NCBI RefSeq assembly: GCF_000801105.2 | Contig: NC_079518.1 | Span: forward strand, 16,782,800 to 16,846,799 | Origin: Raphanus sativus | Taxonomy: Eukaryota; Streptophyta; Magnoliopsida; Brassicales; Brassicaceae | Reading direction: 5' to 3' | Length of the DNA: 64,000 nt | Shown: positions 1 to 10,819 of the stretch, piece by piece | Position numbering within the stretch: the first letter of the stretch is position 1 | Layout: each line of letters begins with the position of its first letter | Program-made: the position numbers and the translations under genes | The notes under the pieces: model-generated | Databases searched by the model: none | What the model was told of the DNA's origin: nothing | Seen by the model: the letters and a program-made list of their open reading frames with translations, nothing else

Positions 1-781
1 TTATATTTAAATACAAAATTTATTAATATTATATATTTATTCTTCTTGACCAATAATAAAATAATTTGAATAAACTAATCATAAAATTAAAAATAAATAT
101 TTTTTATTTTTTATTTTATTTAAAATTATATCAGTTTATATTTAAAATTCTAATCTTAGATAATTTTTTATCTATTTATTTTGGTTACATTTATTAAATA
201 AACTTGTACAAAATTACTAAAATATTCATATAAAAATTATATAGTTATCAAATATTTAAACTAAACAATATTTATAAAATTTATACATATATATCTAAAA
301 CTCGCAATTTGATTGTATAACGAAAATATTATAATTAACGTAAAAAACTCGTAATTTGATTGTATAACGAAAAAAATATAATTAACTGATCTTAAAAACA
401 ATTAGAAATTTTGTAATAAAAATTTATAATGATAGAAATTAAATTAAATAATATTTCGAATTTGTTTTTGTCGGTAACATTAATATTTCGAAATTTATAA
501 TGTCATATTTGGATATATTTATTTTAGTGATGATTTTTGAGTAATTATCATATTCTAAAAAATTATCAAAAATATTAATCAAGATTAAATATACTGTATA
601 AGTTATTGTCATATTATAGAAAGTTTACCAAAAATATATATCAACATTAAATGTAATTGTCCATGTCATATTTAATCATAATTATGTCATCAATATCAGT
701 AGTTTTGCCACATTTTTTTGTAAAATTGATTGTAGAGAGAAAATGTGGCAAATCACTTCGCAAATAATGTCTTTGTACTTA
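1..781. other. AT-rich intergenic DNA
   Basis: No gene or complete mobile element is recognisable. The only structure seen is a short tandem duplication at about 299-385, in which a segment containing AATTTGATTGTATAACG occurs twice. The stretch ends at the A that flanks the first Helitron 5' terminus. Confidence 0.5.
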
Positions 782-1995
782 TCTAAACTATTAAAATTGA
801 AGTACAAAAAAGAAATAACCCTTAGTTTTATTCAATAATTACAAGTGAATGCCACTCTATTTTTAATTAACAAAAAAATTTACAAAAAGATAATATATAG
901 AACTTTCCTTAAAAATCTCAAATGAGTTTCCTAATATTTAGCTATTACATCAAATTAAAAGATTGCAATCTTTCATTTCTTTAAAAAAATATTTCAACGT
1001 GTGTGCAGATAAGGGTCATTGAAAATGTAAAGTGATGATAATTTGGATAAAAGAAAACTTATTATTTAATGAATTCGTTTTTTATAATAGCAATTAAAAT
1101 GTTCCTTTGGTTACATTATATATGTAAATTTAAAGCACTTCTGAAATACAAAAATCCATACTAAAATCGTATACTAAAACCAAAATCATATGTTAATTTA
1201 ACTTATGTTTACTAATCTAAATACAAAAATCCATAAATCATATCGTAAATTTAAATTATTTTTAATAATAAAAACACAAAAATCCATACTAAAATCATAT
1301 AGTATAAATTATTTAGCACATAAAAAAATTTAAATGTAATAGTTACAAGAAAATATTCAATTATTAATAATCTACTCCTTATAAACTTATGCGATAAATA
1401 TCTAAACTATTAAAAGGAAAGTAAAAATAATACTTATCCCTTAATTTTCCACAAAAAGTTTAAGAGATTGCCACTAGGTTTAAATGAGTTTTTGTTTCTT
1501 TAATTAAAATGTTTGGTTAATTTAATTATAACCCATTATGAGGTCTTACTTGGCTATCACACGTGATGAATTTTGTTCCAGTTAGTAACTAATTTTATTT
1601 TTCAGATATTTTGTTTTGTCAAATTTTATTTTTCAGATATAAATTGCTAATATATCTAACATTAACAATATTTAAAATCAACGTATTGGTAATTATTTGA
1701 AAATAAATGAACCTTAATTATCTCATCAAAAGATTCCTAAAAATTTGACAATCATTTATTAAGGTAGGTATTAGTGTATTAGGAGGGATTTCTTTAAAAA
1801 TGGAGTATTACATTATATTTATTCTCTAGGCTTGCATCTAGATGTTCAATCCAACCATTTGTTCGGTTTCGGGTTTTTGGGTATTTTGATTTATAAAAAT
1901 AGCTACCATACTAGGACCATATTTACTTTAGTTTGGTTCGGTTTATATACTGTTGATTTTTTATTTATTCAGTTTTATACCAAAAAATTAATAAA
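782..1995 (+). repeat. Tandem duplication, copy 1
   Basis: This 1.21-kb unit is nearly identical to 1996-3207. Both copies start with a Helitron-like 5' terminus (TC...AAACTATTAAAATTGAAG) and both contain a second one internally (TCTAAACTATTAAAAGGAAAG at 1401 and 2616). Similarity ends after the shared AAAAAATTAATAAAT. A reading frame at 1832-2053 lies in a GGTTCGGTTT-type repeat and is not considered a gene. Confidence 0.85.
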
Positions 1996-3207
1996 TCTTA
2001 AACTATTAAAATTGAAGTACAAAAAAGAAATAACCCTTAGTTTTGTTCAATAATTACAAGTGAATGCCACTCTATTTTTAATTAACAAAAAAATTTACAA
2101 AAAAATAATATATAGAATTTTCCTTAAAAATCTCAAATGAGTTTCCTAATATTTAGCTATTACATCAAATTAAAAGATTGCAATCTTTCATTTCTTTAAA
2201 AAAATATTTCAACGTGTGTGCAGATAAGGATCATTGAAAATGTAAAGTGATGATAATTTGGATAAAAGAAAACTTATTATTTAATGAATTTTTTTTTTAT
2301 AATAGCAATTAAAATGTTCCTTTGGTTACATTATATATGTAAATTTAAAGCACTTCTGAAATACAAAAATCCATACTAAAATCGTATACTAAAACCAAAA
2401 TCATATGTTAATTTAACTTATGTTTACTAATCTAAATACAAAAATCCATAAATCATATCGTAAATTTAAATTATTTTTAATAATAAAAACACAAAAATCC
2501 ATACTAAAATCATATAGTATAAATTATTTAGCACATAAAAAAATTTAGATGTAATAGTTATAAGAAAATATTCAATTATTAATAATCTACTCCTTATAAA
2601 CTTATGCGGTAAATATCTAAACTATTAAAAGGAAAGTAAAAATAGTACTTATCCCTTAGTTTTCCACAAAAAATTTAAGAGATTGCCACTAGGTTTAATG
2701 AGTTTTTGTTTCTTTAATTAAAATGTTTGGTTAATTTAATTATAACCCATTATGAGGTCTTACTTGGCTATCACACGTGATGAATTTTGTTCCAGTTAGT
2801 AATTAATTTTATTTTTCAGATATATTTTTTTGTCAAATTTTATTTTTCAGATATAAATTGCTAATATATCTAACATTAACAATATTTAAAATCAACGTAT
2901 TGGTAATTATTTGAAAATAAATGAACCTTAACTATCTCATCAAAAGATTCCTAAAAATTTGACAATCATTTATTAAGGTAGATATTAGTGTATTAGGAGG
3001 GATTTCTTTAAAAATGGAGTATTACATTATATTTCTCTAGGCTTGCATCTAGATGTTCAATCCAACCATTTGTTCGGTTTCGGGTTTTTGGGTATTTTGG
3101 TTTATAAAAATAGCTACCATACTAAGACCATATTTACTTTAGATTGGTTCGGTTTATATACTGTTGATTTTTTATTTATTCAGTTTTATACCAAAAAATT
3201 AATAAAT
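1996..3207 (+). repeat. Tandem duplication, copy 2
   Basis: Second copy of the unit at 782-1995, differing by a few substitutions and short indels. It is followed by about 390 bp of unique Helitron sequence leading to the 3' hairpin and CTAG end at 3599. The complete-looking Helitron is therefore 1996-3599, with copy 1 added upstream. Confidence 0.85.
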
Positions 3208-3599
3208 TTATTTATTTTATAATATTAGTGAATTTTACGTTATATGATTAGATATCGTTTTTTATTTAGCATGGAAATATTTCGGTTTTTGAATATACCA
3301 TTTTTTATTTTTTCCAATTATTATTTAAAATAATTAGTACATATACTAAGTAAGTAGTACTAATAGTTCTTACAGATTAAAAAATAAAAAAACAATTAGT
3401 AATCCATAATATTATAAATAAATCAGCACACATATTTGTGAACAAAAAGGTGAAAAGTATGTTTTAATTAATTTGATAAAAATAAAAAAATAACTTTCCA
3501 TGCTAAATAGTTAGTAAATATATTAAAACATATTAAAAAGAAATAAAAAATATAAAAACTAAATAGAATACCCGTGCGGACGCACGGGTCAAAATCTAG

Positions 3600-5064
3600 T
3601 CTATACTATTAAAAGAGAAACATTCTGAAAAAATCTATTTAAACAAGATTGTTGGAACTTTTCATTTAACTAATAACATTTTGATCTTACCTTAAAATTT
3701 GACTAGCAATATATTACCATATATTTCTCTAAAAATAATTTAATCAATTTAATAGGTGATATAACTAGATTTCTTAAATTTTCTGAGATCTTCCTTAAAT
3801 AAAAATAAATATTGAATTTTTGTAACATGAATTAAAGCTATTGTATGTCTTTATAAAGGTTTTACGAACTTCCATTAAATTTATAATCTTAATTCATGCT
3901 TCTTTGAGATTTGATGTTTAGAAAACTATGTTAATCTCATCCATTTTCCAGCTTTCCTTTAAAAAAATACTCATGTTAGTCTGCATTTAACCAAACTGCA
4001 ATTAATATTAGAAAAAAACACAAATAAAAATAGTTGGTACAAAATCTATATTATTATACAGCACCCAAAAATATTTATATAAAATATATAAATCAATATA
4101 CTATTAGGGGATGTATTCAGTTAGCATTTGATGTGATTTGATATTTAATGGAATTTTTATTATTTCAATAAGTTGCAGAGATTAGATGATTTTTGTTAAA
4201 CTATTTTAAAATATCATCTTACACCATGAGATTTAGGTTTTTTTTTTTTTCAAGAAAGTCTACCCAAACACCTAAAATCAACTGAAAATTTTAGAACTCC
4301 ACAATTTAAAATATTTTCAATAACAATAGTTATTAGAGTCATTTACAAAAACGTCAAGTTCAATAACAGTGGATTTTAAATGAATTTTTAAAATTCATAT
4401 TTGAATAGCAGTGAATCTGTCATTTTAATACAAATCACCTAATTTTTTTGGTTGAATACACCCCATTAAAGAATCATAAATTAAATAGTCTATTTAAATT
4501 TATGTGCTACTAAAAGTATATAAAAAATTGAATCATATTTTAAATATTATTTATATGGCTTTTATCATGTCAACAAGTATCGCATCACAGGTTAATGACA
4601 AATTTTATGATTTCAACCGGATTTTATCAGGTTTTTCAATATTAAATTTTAACTAAATATGTAATGGATTATATACAGATCACCAGATTTATCCGTTCGA
4701 CTGTGTGTCTTGTCACAAAAATACTGCTAAAAGTAATCAAAACCCATAAAAATCTACTTTTAAATTAGCTCAAAATCTACCAAGTAAATATTACGTCTAA
4801 TCAGTTCAACAAGTATAACTCTTATATAATGCACATAAAATATAAATATAAATATAAACCAAAATTGTTACATAAAAGAGTATATACAAAATCTCAAATA
4901 AATTAAGTGATAAATTATATAATTTAAACAAAAAAAACATTTATTTTTTTCAGTATAATACAATTTTGAAACTTAATAATGTACATCTCAATAAAATCAT
5001 TAATTTATATAAAATATTTATTAACCAGAAAATCCACGCTTTCTAATCGCGGATCAAAATCTAG
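3600..5064 (+). mobile_element. Non-autonomous Helitron, head to tail with the preceding one
   Basis: It begins TCTATACTATTAAAAGAG immediately after the CTAG of the previous element. It ends with ATCAAAATCTAG at 5053-5064, followed by T. The 3' hairpin (about 5037-5052) is degenerate, which suggests an older copy. It contains no coding sequence and is interrupted by a 359-bp MITE at 4107-4465. Confidence 0.72.
4107..4465. mobile_element. Harbinger-like MITE with TTA target duplication
   Basis: Imperfect terminal inverted repeats are visible: GGGGATGTATTCAG at the left, and at the right the complement of TGGGGTGTATTCAAC. TTA flanks both ends (4104-4106 and 4466-4468), as expected of PIF/Harbinger insertions. 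At 359 bp with no reading frame it is a non-autonomous MITE nested inside a Helitron. Confidence 0.62.
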
Positions 5065-5076
5065 TATTTATAATAA

Positions 5077-5997
5077 GTGGGGGTTATTGGTTCTAGTATT
5101 TTTGTGGATTTAGAAAAATGTTTTGGATTTGCAAATCATTGACAAATCCCTTGATTTCAAAATCAAACAAACATATTTCAAAATCAAAGATTAGATTTCA
5201 AAATCAAATTAAGTGGACTTTATAAATGAATGAAATGGATTTGCAACTAATTCATCATCTTCATACGCTATATATATTTTCTTCTTCTGTAAAGGATCTG
5301 AAACCGAAGCATCTCGTGGACTAACAATAGATTCAGTAACCTCCCTAGGTTTCAAGACGTTGCTATTGTTAAAAACGGCATCTACGTATACTCCTCGCGT
5401 CTCACAGTTTCTACCATTTTTTCTCAGGCAGAGCATGTATTCCAGAATTAGCAATCAATCTATCATCATCTCTAGAAACGGAGTTGGGCTTAGTAATCCA
5501 GAAAACAGTTTCTTCTATGTCAAGAGATTTATTGGTTGGAGTCTACTCAGATTTTGGATATGTTTGTCAAGGATGAGGACAGGAACATCAAGACTCAATC
5601 TGGATGAGGTTGTAGCCTAGGTGATGAGGTTGTAGCCTAGGTGATGTGGTTCAGTTTTGTCCTCGTGCAAGTGCAAATGTAGTAATCTGTTATTTTTATA
5701 AAATTTGAAGTTTAACCGATATAATACAAATCCAAGCAAAATAACAAGTTTTACCTCTGTATTTGTTTCTTTGTATTTTGATCCTAAAAATACTCACAAA
5801 TCCATTGAAGTACAATTTCAAATCAAATACTTAAACAAATCCTTGTAATTGAATAACACTTGATTTCAAAATCTATTTTAAAATCACAAACCAATAACAA
5901 TAGATTTGAATATGAATTTTAAAATCATAAAACCAATAACACTAGATTTGTTTTGAATTTGAAAATCCATTAAAATATGCAAACCAATAACACCCCC
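5077..5997. mobile_element. PIF/Harbinger-like element, TAA target duplication
   Basis: The left end reads GTGGGGGTTATTGGTT and the right end, on the opposite strand, GGGGGTGTTATTGGTT. TAA is duplicated at 5074-5076 and 5998-6000. The 921-bp element has AT-rich arms and a less AT-rich core (about 5270-5660). The core holds short open frames on both strands that I cannot match to a transposase or Myb-like protein. A 16-bp unit (GATGAGGTTGTAGCCTAG-like) is tandemly repeated at about 5605-5645. Likely non-autonomous, possibly carrying a degraded gene piece. Confidence 0.68.
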
Positions 5998-6189
5998 TAA
6001 AATATTTAAAAAATTTGTATGAGTAAATTAGTGGGAAGTTGATTTGACTTTTTATCATTAATAAATATTTCTAGTGGCACAAATTGAAAATGATATGTCA
6101 ACTAAGTGTTATTTTCATATAATATATCTTTTTAATAAGATAGAATATTATTATTATTATTATTTAATCATAACAAAAACAATTTATCT

Positions 6190-7683
6190 CTATATCTTAG
6201 TGACACTAACTTTGAGACCATGTTGCAAGCGAAGAAGAACAGAAGGAACTGGTTCAGTTTTTTGCCCTTCAACGACCTTAATGTCATAATTTTGTATGAT
6301 TTTCGCAGCCACTGTCTTTATCTGCAAGAACGTTAACTTTTTCCCCAAGCAGCTTCTTGGACCAGCGCTAAACGCCAAGAACTTATATGAAGGTTCATGT
6401 CTCAACATTCCACTGTCTGAAATCCATCTCTCTGGTCTGAAATCTTCTGCATCATCTCCCCAAACAGATTTCATCCTCCCCAATGCATAAATAGATATGA
6501 CTATCTTCCAGTTGTCATCGACTGGAAGCACGTCTGGCTTTGCCGGTGACTTATGGTTAAATGGGACTGATGGGTATAACCTGAGCGTCTCACACACGGC
6601 ACCGTCTAGATACACGAGCTTGTCTAAATCTGCTGGACCAAACTTTGGCATCTTGTTGTTAATCTCTCGTCGAATCTTGATCATTGCTTCAGGGTTCTTG
6701 GAGAGAAGCCAGAAAAACCAAGTGAGAGCTGAGCTTGTTGTGTCTTTTGCCGCTATCAAAATCCCTAAAATAGTGTCTCTGATGAATTTATCGTTGTTTG
6801 GTTTCAAGTGTTTATACTTGGTCGTGTCTATAGTCATGTAATACGTTAAAACGTCCATGGCCTCTCCTTCTGAGTCACGAATCCCATGAAGTTTGATCTC
6901 CTCTCGTTTAGCCGATATGATCTTCTCGAGCATCTCATCGAACACCGCGATACCTCTTCTCATGCTCTTTTCTACTCCAACTCCAATCCAATATTGGAGC
7001 TTCCAAAACAGAACCGGATTGGCATGTCTGTAGAAAAGCCCATCGGCAACACCGTCCACAGCGTCACTGAAATTAACCTTAGGCATTTCGATGGAAAGAC
7101 ATCTTGGATCATACCCGGTTATCAAAATCGAAGATGTATCAAACAAGAATCTGTCGAACAGATCTTGCAAGTCGACGATGATGTTTTTCTCAACAGCGTT
7201 TTCAAGAATAGGTACAAGCCCTTGATTCAATTTGCTTACGCTTGTATTCACCCAAAACCTTTGGAAATCTTGATGGCTAAAGATGGCATGAGACGAGTTC
7301 CTCATATCCTCCCACAACTCCGAGTCAACGTTAAAAATTGAATCTCCCAAGACTTCAAAGATCTGCTTAAACTCCATCCCTTTGGGGTAATTATCGAAAT
7401 TTGAACTTAGAATGTAATGGATATTAGCCGGATCAACAGTGATCAATATGTCAGTTCCACTAAGCCATGGCCCTTTGAAACAAAATGTCATATTGGAGGT
7501 CTCAAGAAGCTCGGTGATCGCGTCATAGATACGATTGATATGGACGAGGAGACCCGGAAGCATCCCAAGGACCGGCCAGTTTGTGGGCAAATACTTCGGA
7601 GTTTTCTTGTGATGTAAGAAACCTAGGAGGATAAACAAAATGAATGTTATGCAGATTTCAATCACACCTATGTTGATCGCCAT
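6190..7683 (-). CDS. Cytochrome P450, CYP96A subfamily
   Basis: A complete, intronless 497-residue P450. Family knowledge: CYP96A genes are usually intronless, and the best-known member, CYP96A15/MAH1, is an ER-bound mid-chain alkane hydroxylase of cuticular wax synthesis. The substrate of this member cannot be read from the sequence. Seen in order: a hydrophobic N-terminal anchor (about residues 5-22), the proline-rich hinge (LPTNWPVLGMLPGLL), the I-helix oxygen-activation motif AAKDTTSS (about residue 310), the K-helix ETLR (about 370), the PERW motif, and the heme-binding loop FSAGPRSCLGKK with its cysteine ligand (about 437-448). The start is the ATG at 7681-7683, because upstream in-frame codons offer no better ATG. 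No frameshift or stop is present, so it looks functional. It stands alone among transposons. Confidence 0.93.
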   Translation of the reverse strand: MAINIGVIEICITFILFILLGFLHHKKTPKYLPTNWPVLGMLPGLLVHINRIYDAITELLETSNMTFCFKGPWLSGTDILITVDPANIHYILSSNFDNYPKGMEFKQIFEVLGDSIFNVDSELWEDMRNSSHAIFSHQDFQRFWVNTSVSKLNQGLVPILENAVEKNIIVDLQDLFDRFLFDTSSILITGYDPRCLSIEMPKVNFSDAVDGVADGLFYRHANPVLFWKLQYWIGVGVEKSMRRGIAVFDEMLEKIISAKREEIKLHGIRDSEGEAMDVLTYYMTIDTTKYKHLKPNNDKFIRDTILGILIAAKDTTSSALTWFFWLLSKNPEAMIKIRREINNKMPKFGPADLDKLVYLDGAVCETLRLYPSVPFNHKSPAKPDVLPVDDNWKIVISIYALGRMKSVWGDDAEDFRPERWISDSGMLRHEPSYKFLAFSAGPRSCLGKKLTFLQIKTVAAKIIQNYDIKVVEGQKTEPVPSVLLRLQHGLKVSVTKI

Positions 7684-7777
7684 TGTAGGTGACAATATTT
7701 TTTTTCTTTTCTTTTTGTGAACAAAGCTAATGGGTTTTCTTTATGAACAAGTAATTCATGCAAGAACTCGATTGCTG

Positions 7778-7784
7778 TATATAA
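7778..7784 (-). promoter_or_regulatory. Possible TATA box of the P450 gene
   Basis: On the minus strand TTATATACAG lies about 95 bp upstream of the ATG, a normal spacing for a plant TATA box with a short 5' leader. AT-rich DNA makes chance matches common, so support is moderate. Confidence 0.4.
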
Positions 7785-7859
7785 CAGGTAATAAATTTAC
7801 GTATATGTAATTGCTTATGGTCCCACGATAGCCCAATAAGAATCCCCTATATATTATTT

Positions 7860-9480
7860 TAGGAGCACTAAAAGAAAACAACATTAACTTGATGTGTTAT
7901 TTACACAATGTCATTTCTTATGTGGCATCTTCACATTCACTCTCACCCCTATTTTAATAGAACCCTTTCATTACTAGAATAATTACATTATTTTGCCATT
8001 GTCAAATCAGTCTAAATTTTGTTATAACACATGAATTATTGTTATGATAATTAAATATAATAAAAGATGATTAATTTTTCAATCAATCATTTATGTATTG
8101 ACTTTGTTTTTCCATATATAACAAAATCACATATTTTCATATTAAACCATTTCGTAGAATGTTGTGAGAATTCGGGTTGACCAATTTTTTCATATATAAT
8201 TGCGATTTTCATTTCTTATTCAAAACAAACAAATTTATTAGTAAGTTTGTTTTATAGTAACTGCGCTTTTTATTTCTAAAGCGCAATTATATAAGAAAAT
8301 TTACTGATACTGTATGTATATAAAGTTCGGATACTCAACATTCCGTACCTCATTATCAAATACTGAAACAATGAATAATGCTCATAAACCATATCTATTT
8401 AAAAACTAATATGGACCAAATAATAAAGTTCCTGTGATTTCAAAATAAAAATATTTTTTTAATAATGTATAAAAAACTAATATGGACCAAATAATAAACT
8501 AATATTTATATCATCAGTCGTTATTATAGGAAAATGTCTCAGCGTATTTAGTTCTCGGATTGTCTATAAAGAGAAATATTTCAAGCTCAAACCACAACTT
8601 ACACATAAACAAAACACTAATAACATAGTTTGTGATCCTTCACTATTATAAAAAAAATTTAACTATGACATATACTCTAACTTGGAAAATAACTTTAACA
8701 AAATGATATGAGCCATATTATTAGAGTATATGTGACTGTCAAATAATTCATAGTTAACCAACTACAAACGATTAGAGTGTTATTGGTAGTGACACCTAAT
8801 GAGTCCATACTGTGGGTTTTAACTAATTAGACTAATTTGTTCATATTATATGTTAGAATATTCTTGTGATAAATCTAGGTGACCACTAATTTCAAGACCA
8901 AGAAGCTAAATTGTGTGACCACTAATTTCAAGACGAAGAAACTAAATCAATTTAAAAAAACATATTCGTTTTTTTACTTTACTGTAACCCGAGACGTATA
9001 TTTGCAAAACCAAGAAGCTAAATCAATTACAAAAAAAAAACTTATTCGTTTTTTGACTTTGCATGATTAGAGCATGGTAATGTGTTATTTTGCTATGTCA
9101 ATGGGCGAATAAAAGGTAAGTAGATATGCAATGTTATAAATTGTAGCCATGGATTTATTTCAGCAGATTACTGCTTTAAGAATGTGATTGATTCAAGTTT
9201 TTTTATGGAAAGTGTTTATGTCTAATATATTCAAATAATATTTCTAAGACTCAAAATTGATTCTATTTTTAAAAACAAATCATGCATTTATTCTTAAATT
9301 TGATTGGAAGGTTATCATTTATGCGATATTGTCATTTCATGGTCTGAAAAAATTCTTTTTCCTAATTATTAATCAATTCGATACTGTCTACGTTAATGAT
9401 GATTCGTTAACATCGTAATTACATATCAAGATTTCTGCACATTAAGTAAATTCGGCGTACTATATATATATTGCCTACAC
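7860..9480. other. AT-rich intergenic DNA with short direct repeats
   Basis: No supported gene. At about 8879-9065 a segment containing GACCACTAATTTCAAGAC and a following ACCAAGAAGCTAAATCAAT-like unit recur two to three times in imperfect tandem. The open frame across them is a by-product of the repeat. Confidence 0.5.
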
Positions 9481-9530
9481 TACATGATCACCTCCATCAC
9501 AATCTTAACAACTCAAAAATATCACTCAAA

Positions 9531-9686
9531 ATGCAAGGTTTGAATTCCATCTCTGATGTTCAAGAAATCGATGCTCTCAGAAAGAGGTGTATCATTTCAA
9601 TTTGTAGAAAAGAGTAAATTATTATAATTTTTTGGTAAACTTATTCATTGTTATTTTTCAATAGGATTACAAACGAAGAATTTTGA
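9531..9686 (+). other. Possible captured gene fragment: short two-exon ORF
   Basis: A TATA-like run (about 9459-9472) is followed by a CA-rich leader and an ATG at 9531. Exon 1 (9531-9586) ends at a GT donor. A 78-bp AT-rich intron ends in TTTTTCAATAG at 9664. Exon 2 then closes with a stop at 9684-9686. The predicted 25-residue peptide (MQGLNSISDVQEIDALRKR, then six more) is not recognised. Its position about 340 bp before a Helitron 3' terminus fits a Helitron-captured promoter and first exon. It could equally be chance. Confidence 0.28.
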
Positions 9687-10002
9687 AAACAATTTTCACT
9701 AGATTTGGTGTTTTTTCCTATTGTCTATGTTGCTTTAATTATTATCATAATAATTCTGTTATGAAAACAATAGTTCTATTTTATATGTTTTGTCTTTCTT
9801 AAATTCATGATAAATTGGTATTGTTTATGAAATGTTGGTCTCATCCTCTATTTAAACAAACTTTTACATTAAATTTTTAATTAATTTATATTATATTAAT
9901 CGCAGCGTTATACATATATATTCTATTATATCTTACTATATGTATTTTGAATTTCTAATATCTATAAATTAAAAGTCATATTTTTATTTAAATCACTCAT
10001 TC

Positions 10003-10028
10003 CGCGCATGGCGCGAATTATCACCTAG
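10003..10028 (+). mobile_element. Helitron 3' terminus, 5' end not located
   Basis: A CGCGC-ATG-GCGCG hairpin is followed by AATTATCACCTAG and then T, the standard arrangement of Helitron 3' ends. The tail differs from the CAAAATCTAG tail of the other Helitrons here, so it belongs to a different family. I could not place the 5' TC terminus, which probably lies somewhere in 8000-9500. Confidence 0.65.
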
Positions 10029-10376
10029 TCTAAAACTATTTAAATATGGTCCCCAAAATTTAAGACCCCCTAAAATATTTGTATGTAACCATAAATCCAA
10101 CAATAAGCCACTTGATGTTTTTTTTTTTGACTGAAAGACCACTTGATGTTTACATGTGCTAATTCATATCTTGTACCGACTTCTGTGTCTTTACATGACT
10201 ACGAATACATTAAAATATGTGTGCTTTTTTTTGTGAATTGACTCAAAGCTTCAAGAGATGAAATGAGTTAGTATTCGAGAGTGAAGCGAAAATAGAGGTG
10301 TTCGTATATACATGTGAAATTAGTTTTGATTCAAAAATAATTTCAATCAAAAATATTTTGACATTTAGGTTTAGGG

Positions 10377-10689
10377 TGTTGAGATGAAGAAAAAATAAGG
10401 TGTTGCAAGGCTTGCCAAATAGAAACAAGTAAGGTTTGCCACATGAACAGTATTCGAGGAGCTACAGTAAAAACAGACATATATTTTTATTATAGCTTAT
10501 CTAATAAGCCAAGTGTGTTTGGCTTTTTGAATAAGAGAGTTCTGACTTAGTTTCTCTCTACTGTCTTATATTGTATTGTAATGTGACTTTGGAAGATCTA
10601 AGGAAAATTATTCTCATCCTTCTCTCTCTTTTGTTTTTCATGTTCTTCATGTTCTTCATTCTACATCTCATATTCTCATAATTCTCACA
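10377..10689 (+). repeat. Copia 5' LTR
   Basis: 313 bp, TG...CA boundaries. It carries the U3/R/U5 of the element, including a TCTTCATGTTCTTCATG direct repeat near its 3' end that is shared with the 3' LTR. Confidence 0.95.
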
Positions 10690-10701
10690 TGGTATCAGAG
10701 C
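10690..10701 (+). promoter_or_regulatory. Primer-binding site (initiator tRNA-Met type)
   Basis: TGGTATCAGAGC starts immediately after the 5' LTR. This is the common plant LTR-retrotransposon PBS complementary to the 3' end of initiator tRNA-Met. Confidence 0.9.
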
Positions 10702-10819
10702 TATATGCTCATTTCTTCCGCAAATCTCTCTGTTTCATTTCAAAATTTCTGTGTGTTCTTCACTCTTATCTACTGGTCTATATCTTCACTCATTGGGTAA
10801 AAGAATTCTGACCATAAAA

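Larger units (their letters stand above)
782..3599 (+). mobile_element. Non-autonomous Helitron with a duplicated 5' half
   Basis: The 3' end is diagnostic: a perfect 8-bp stem hairpin (CCCGTGCG-GA-CGCACGGG, 3571-3588) is followed after seven bases by CTAG (3596-3599) and then T. The 5' end begins TCTAAACTATTAAAATTG directly after an A at 781, matching the TC start of plant Helitrons and their A|T insertion rule. No Rep/helicase coding sequence is present, so the element is non-autonomous. The first 1.2 kb is present twice in tandem, so a second 5' terminus lies at 1996. Confidence 0.8.

Noticed and set aside
1832..2053. 73-codon plus-strand frame
   Set aside because: It starts from a TTG, lies across a Helitron duplication boundary in a GGTTCGG-type repeat, and has no gene-like composition.
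6296..7617. Several plus-strand open frames of 64-151 codons
   Set aside because: They lie antisense to the complete P450 coding sequence and have no domains of their own.
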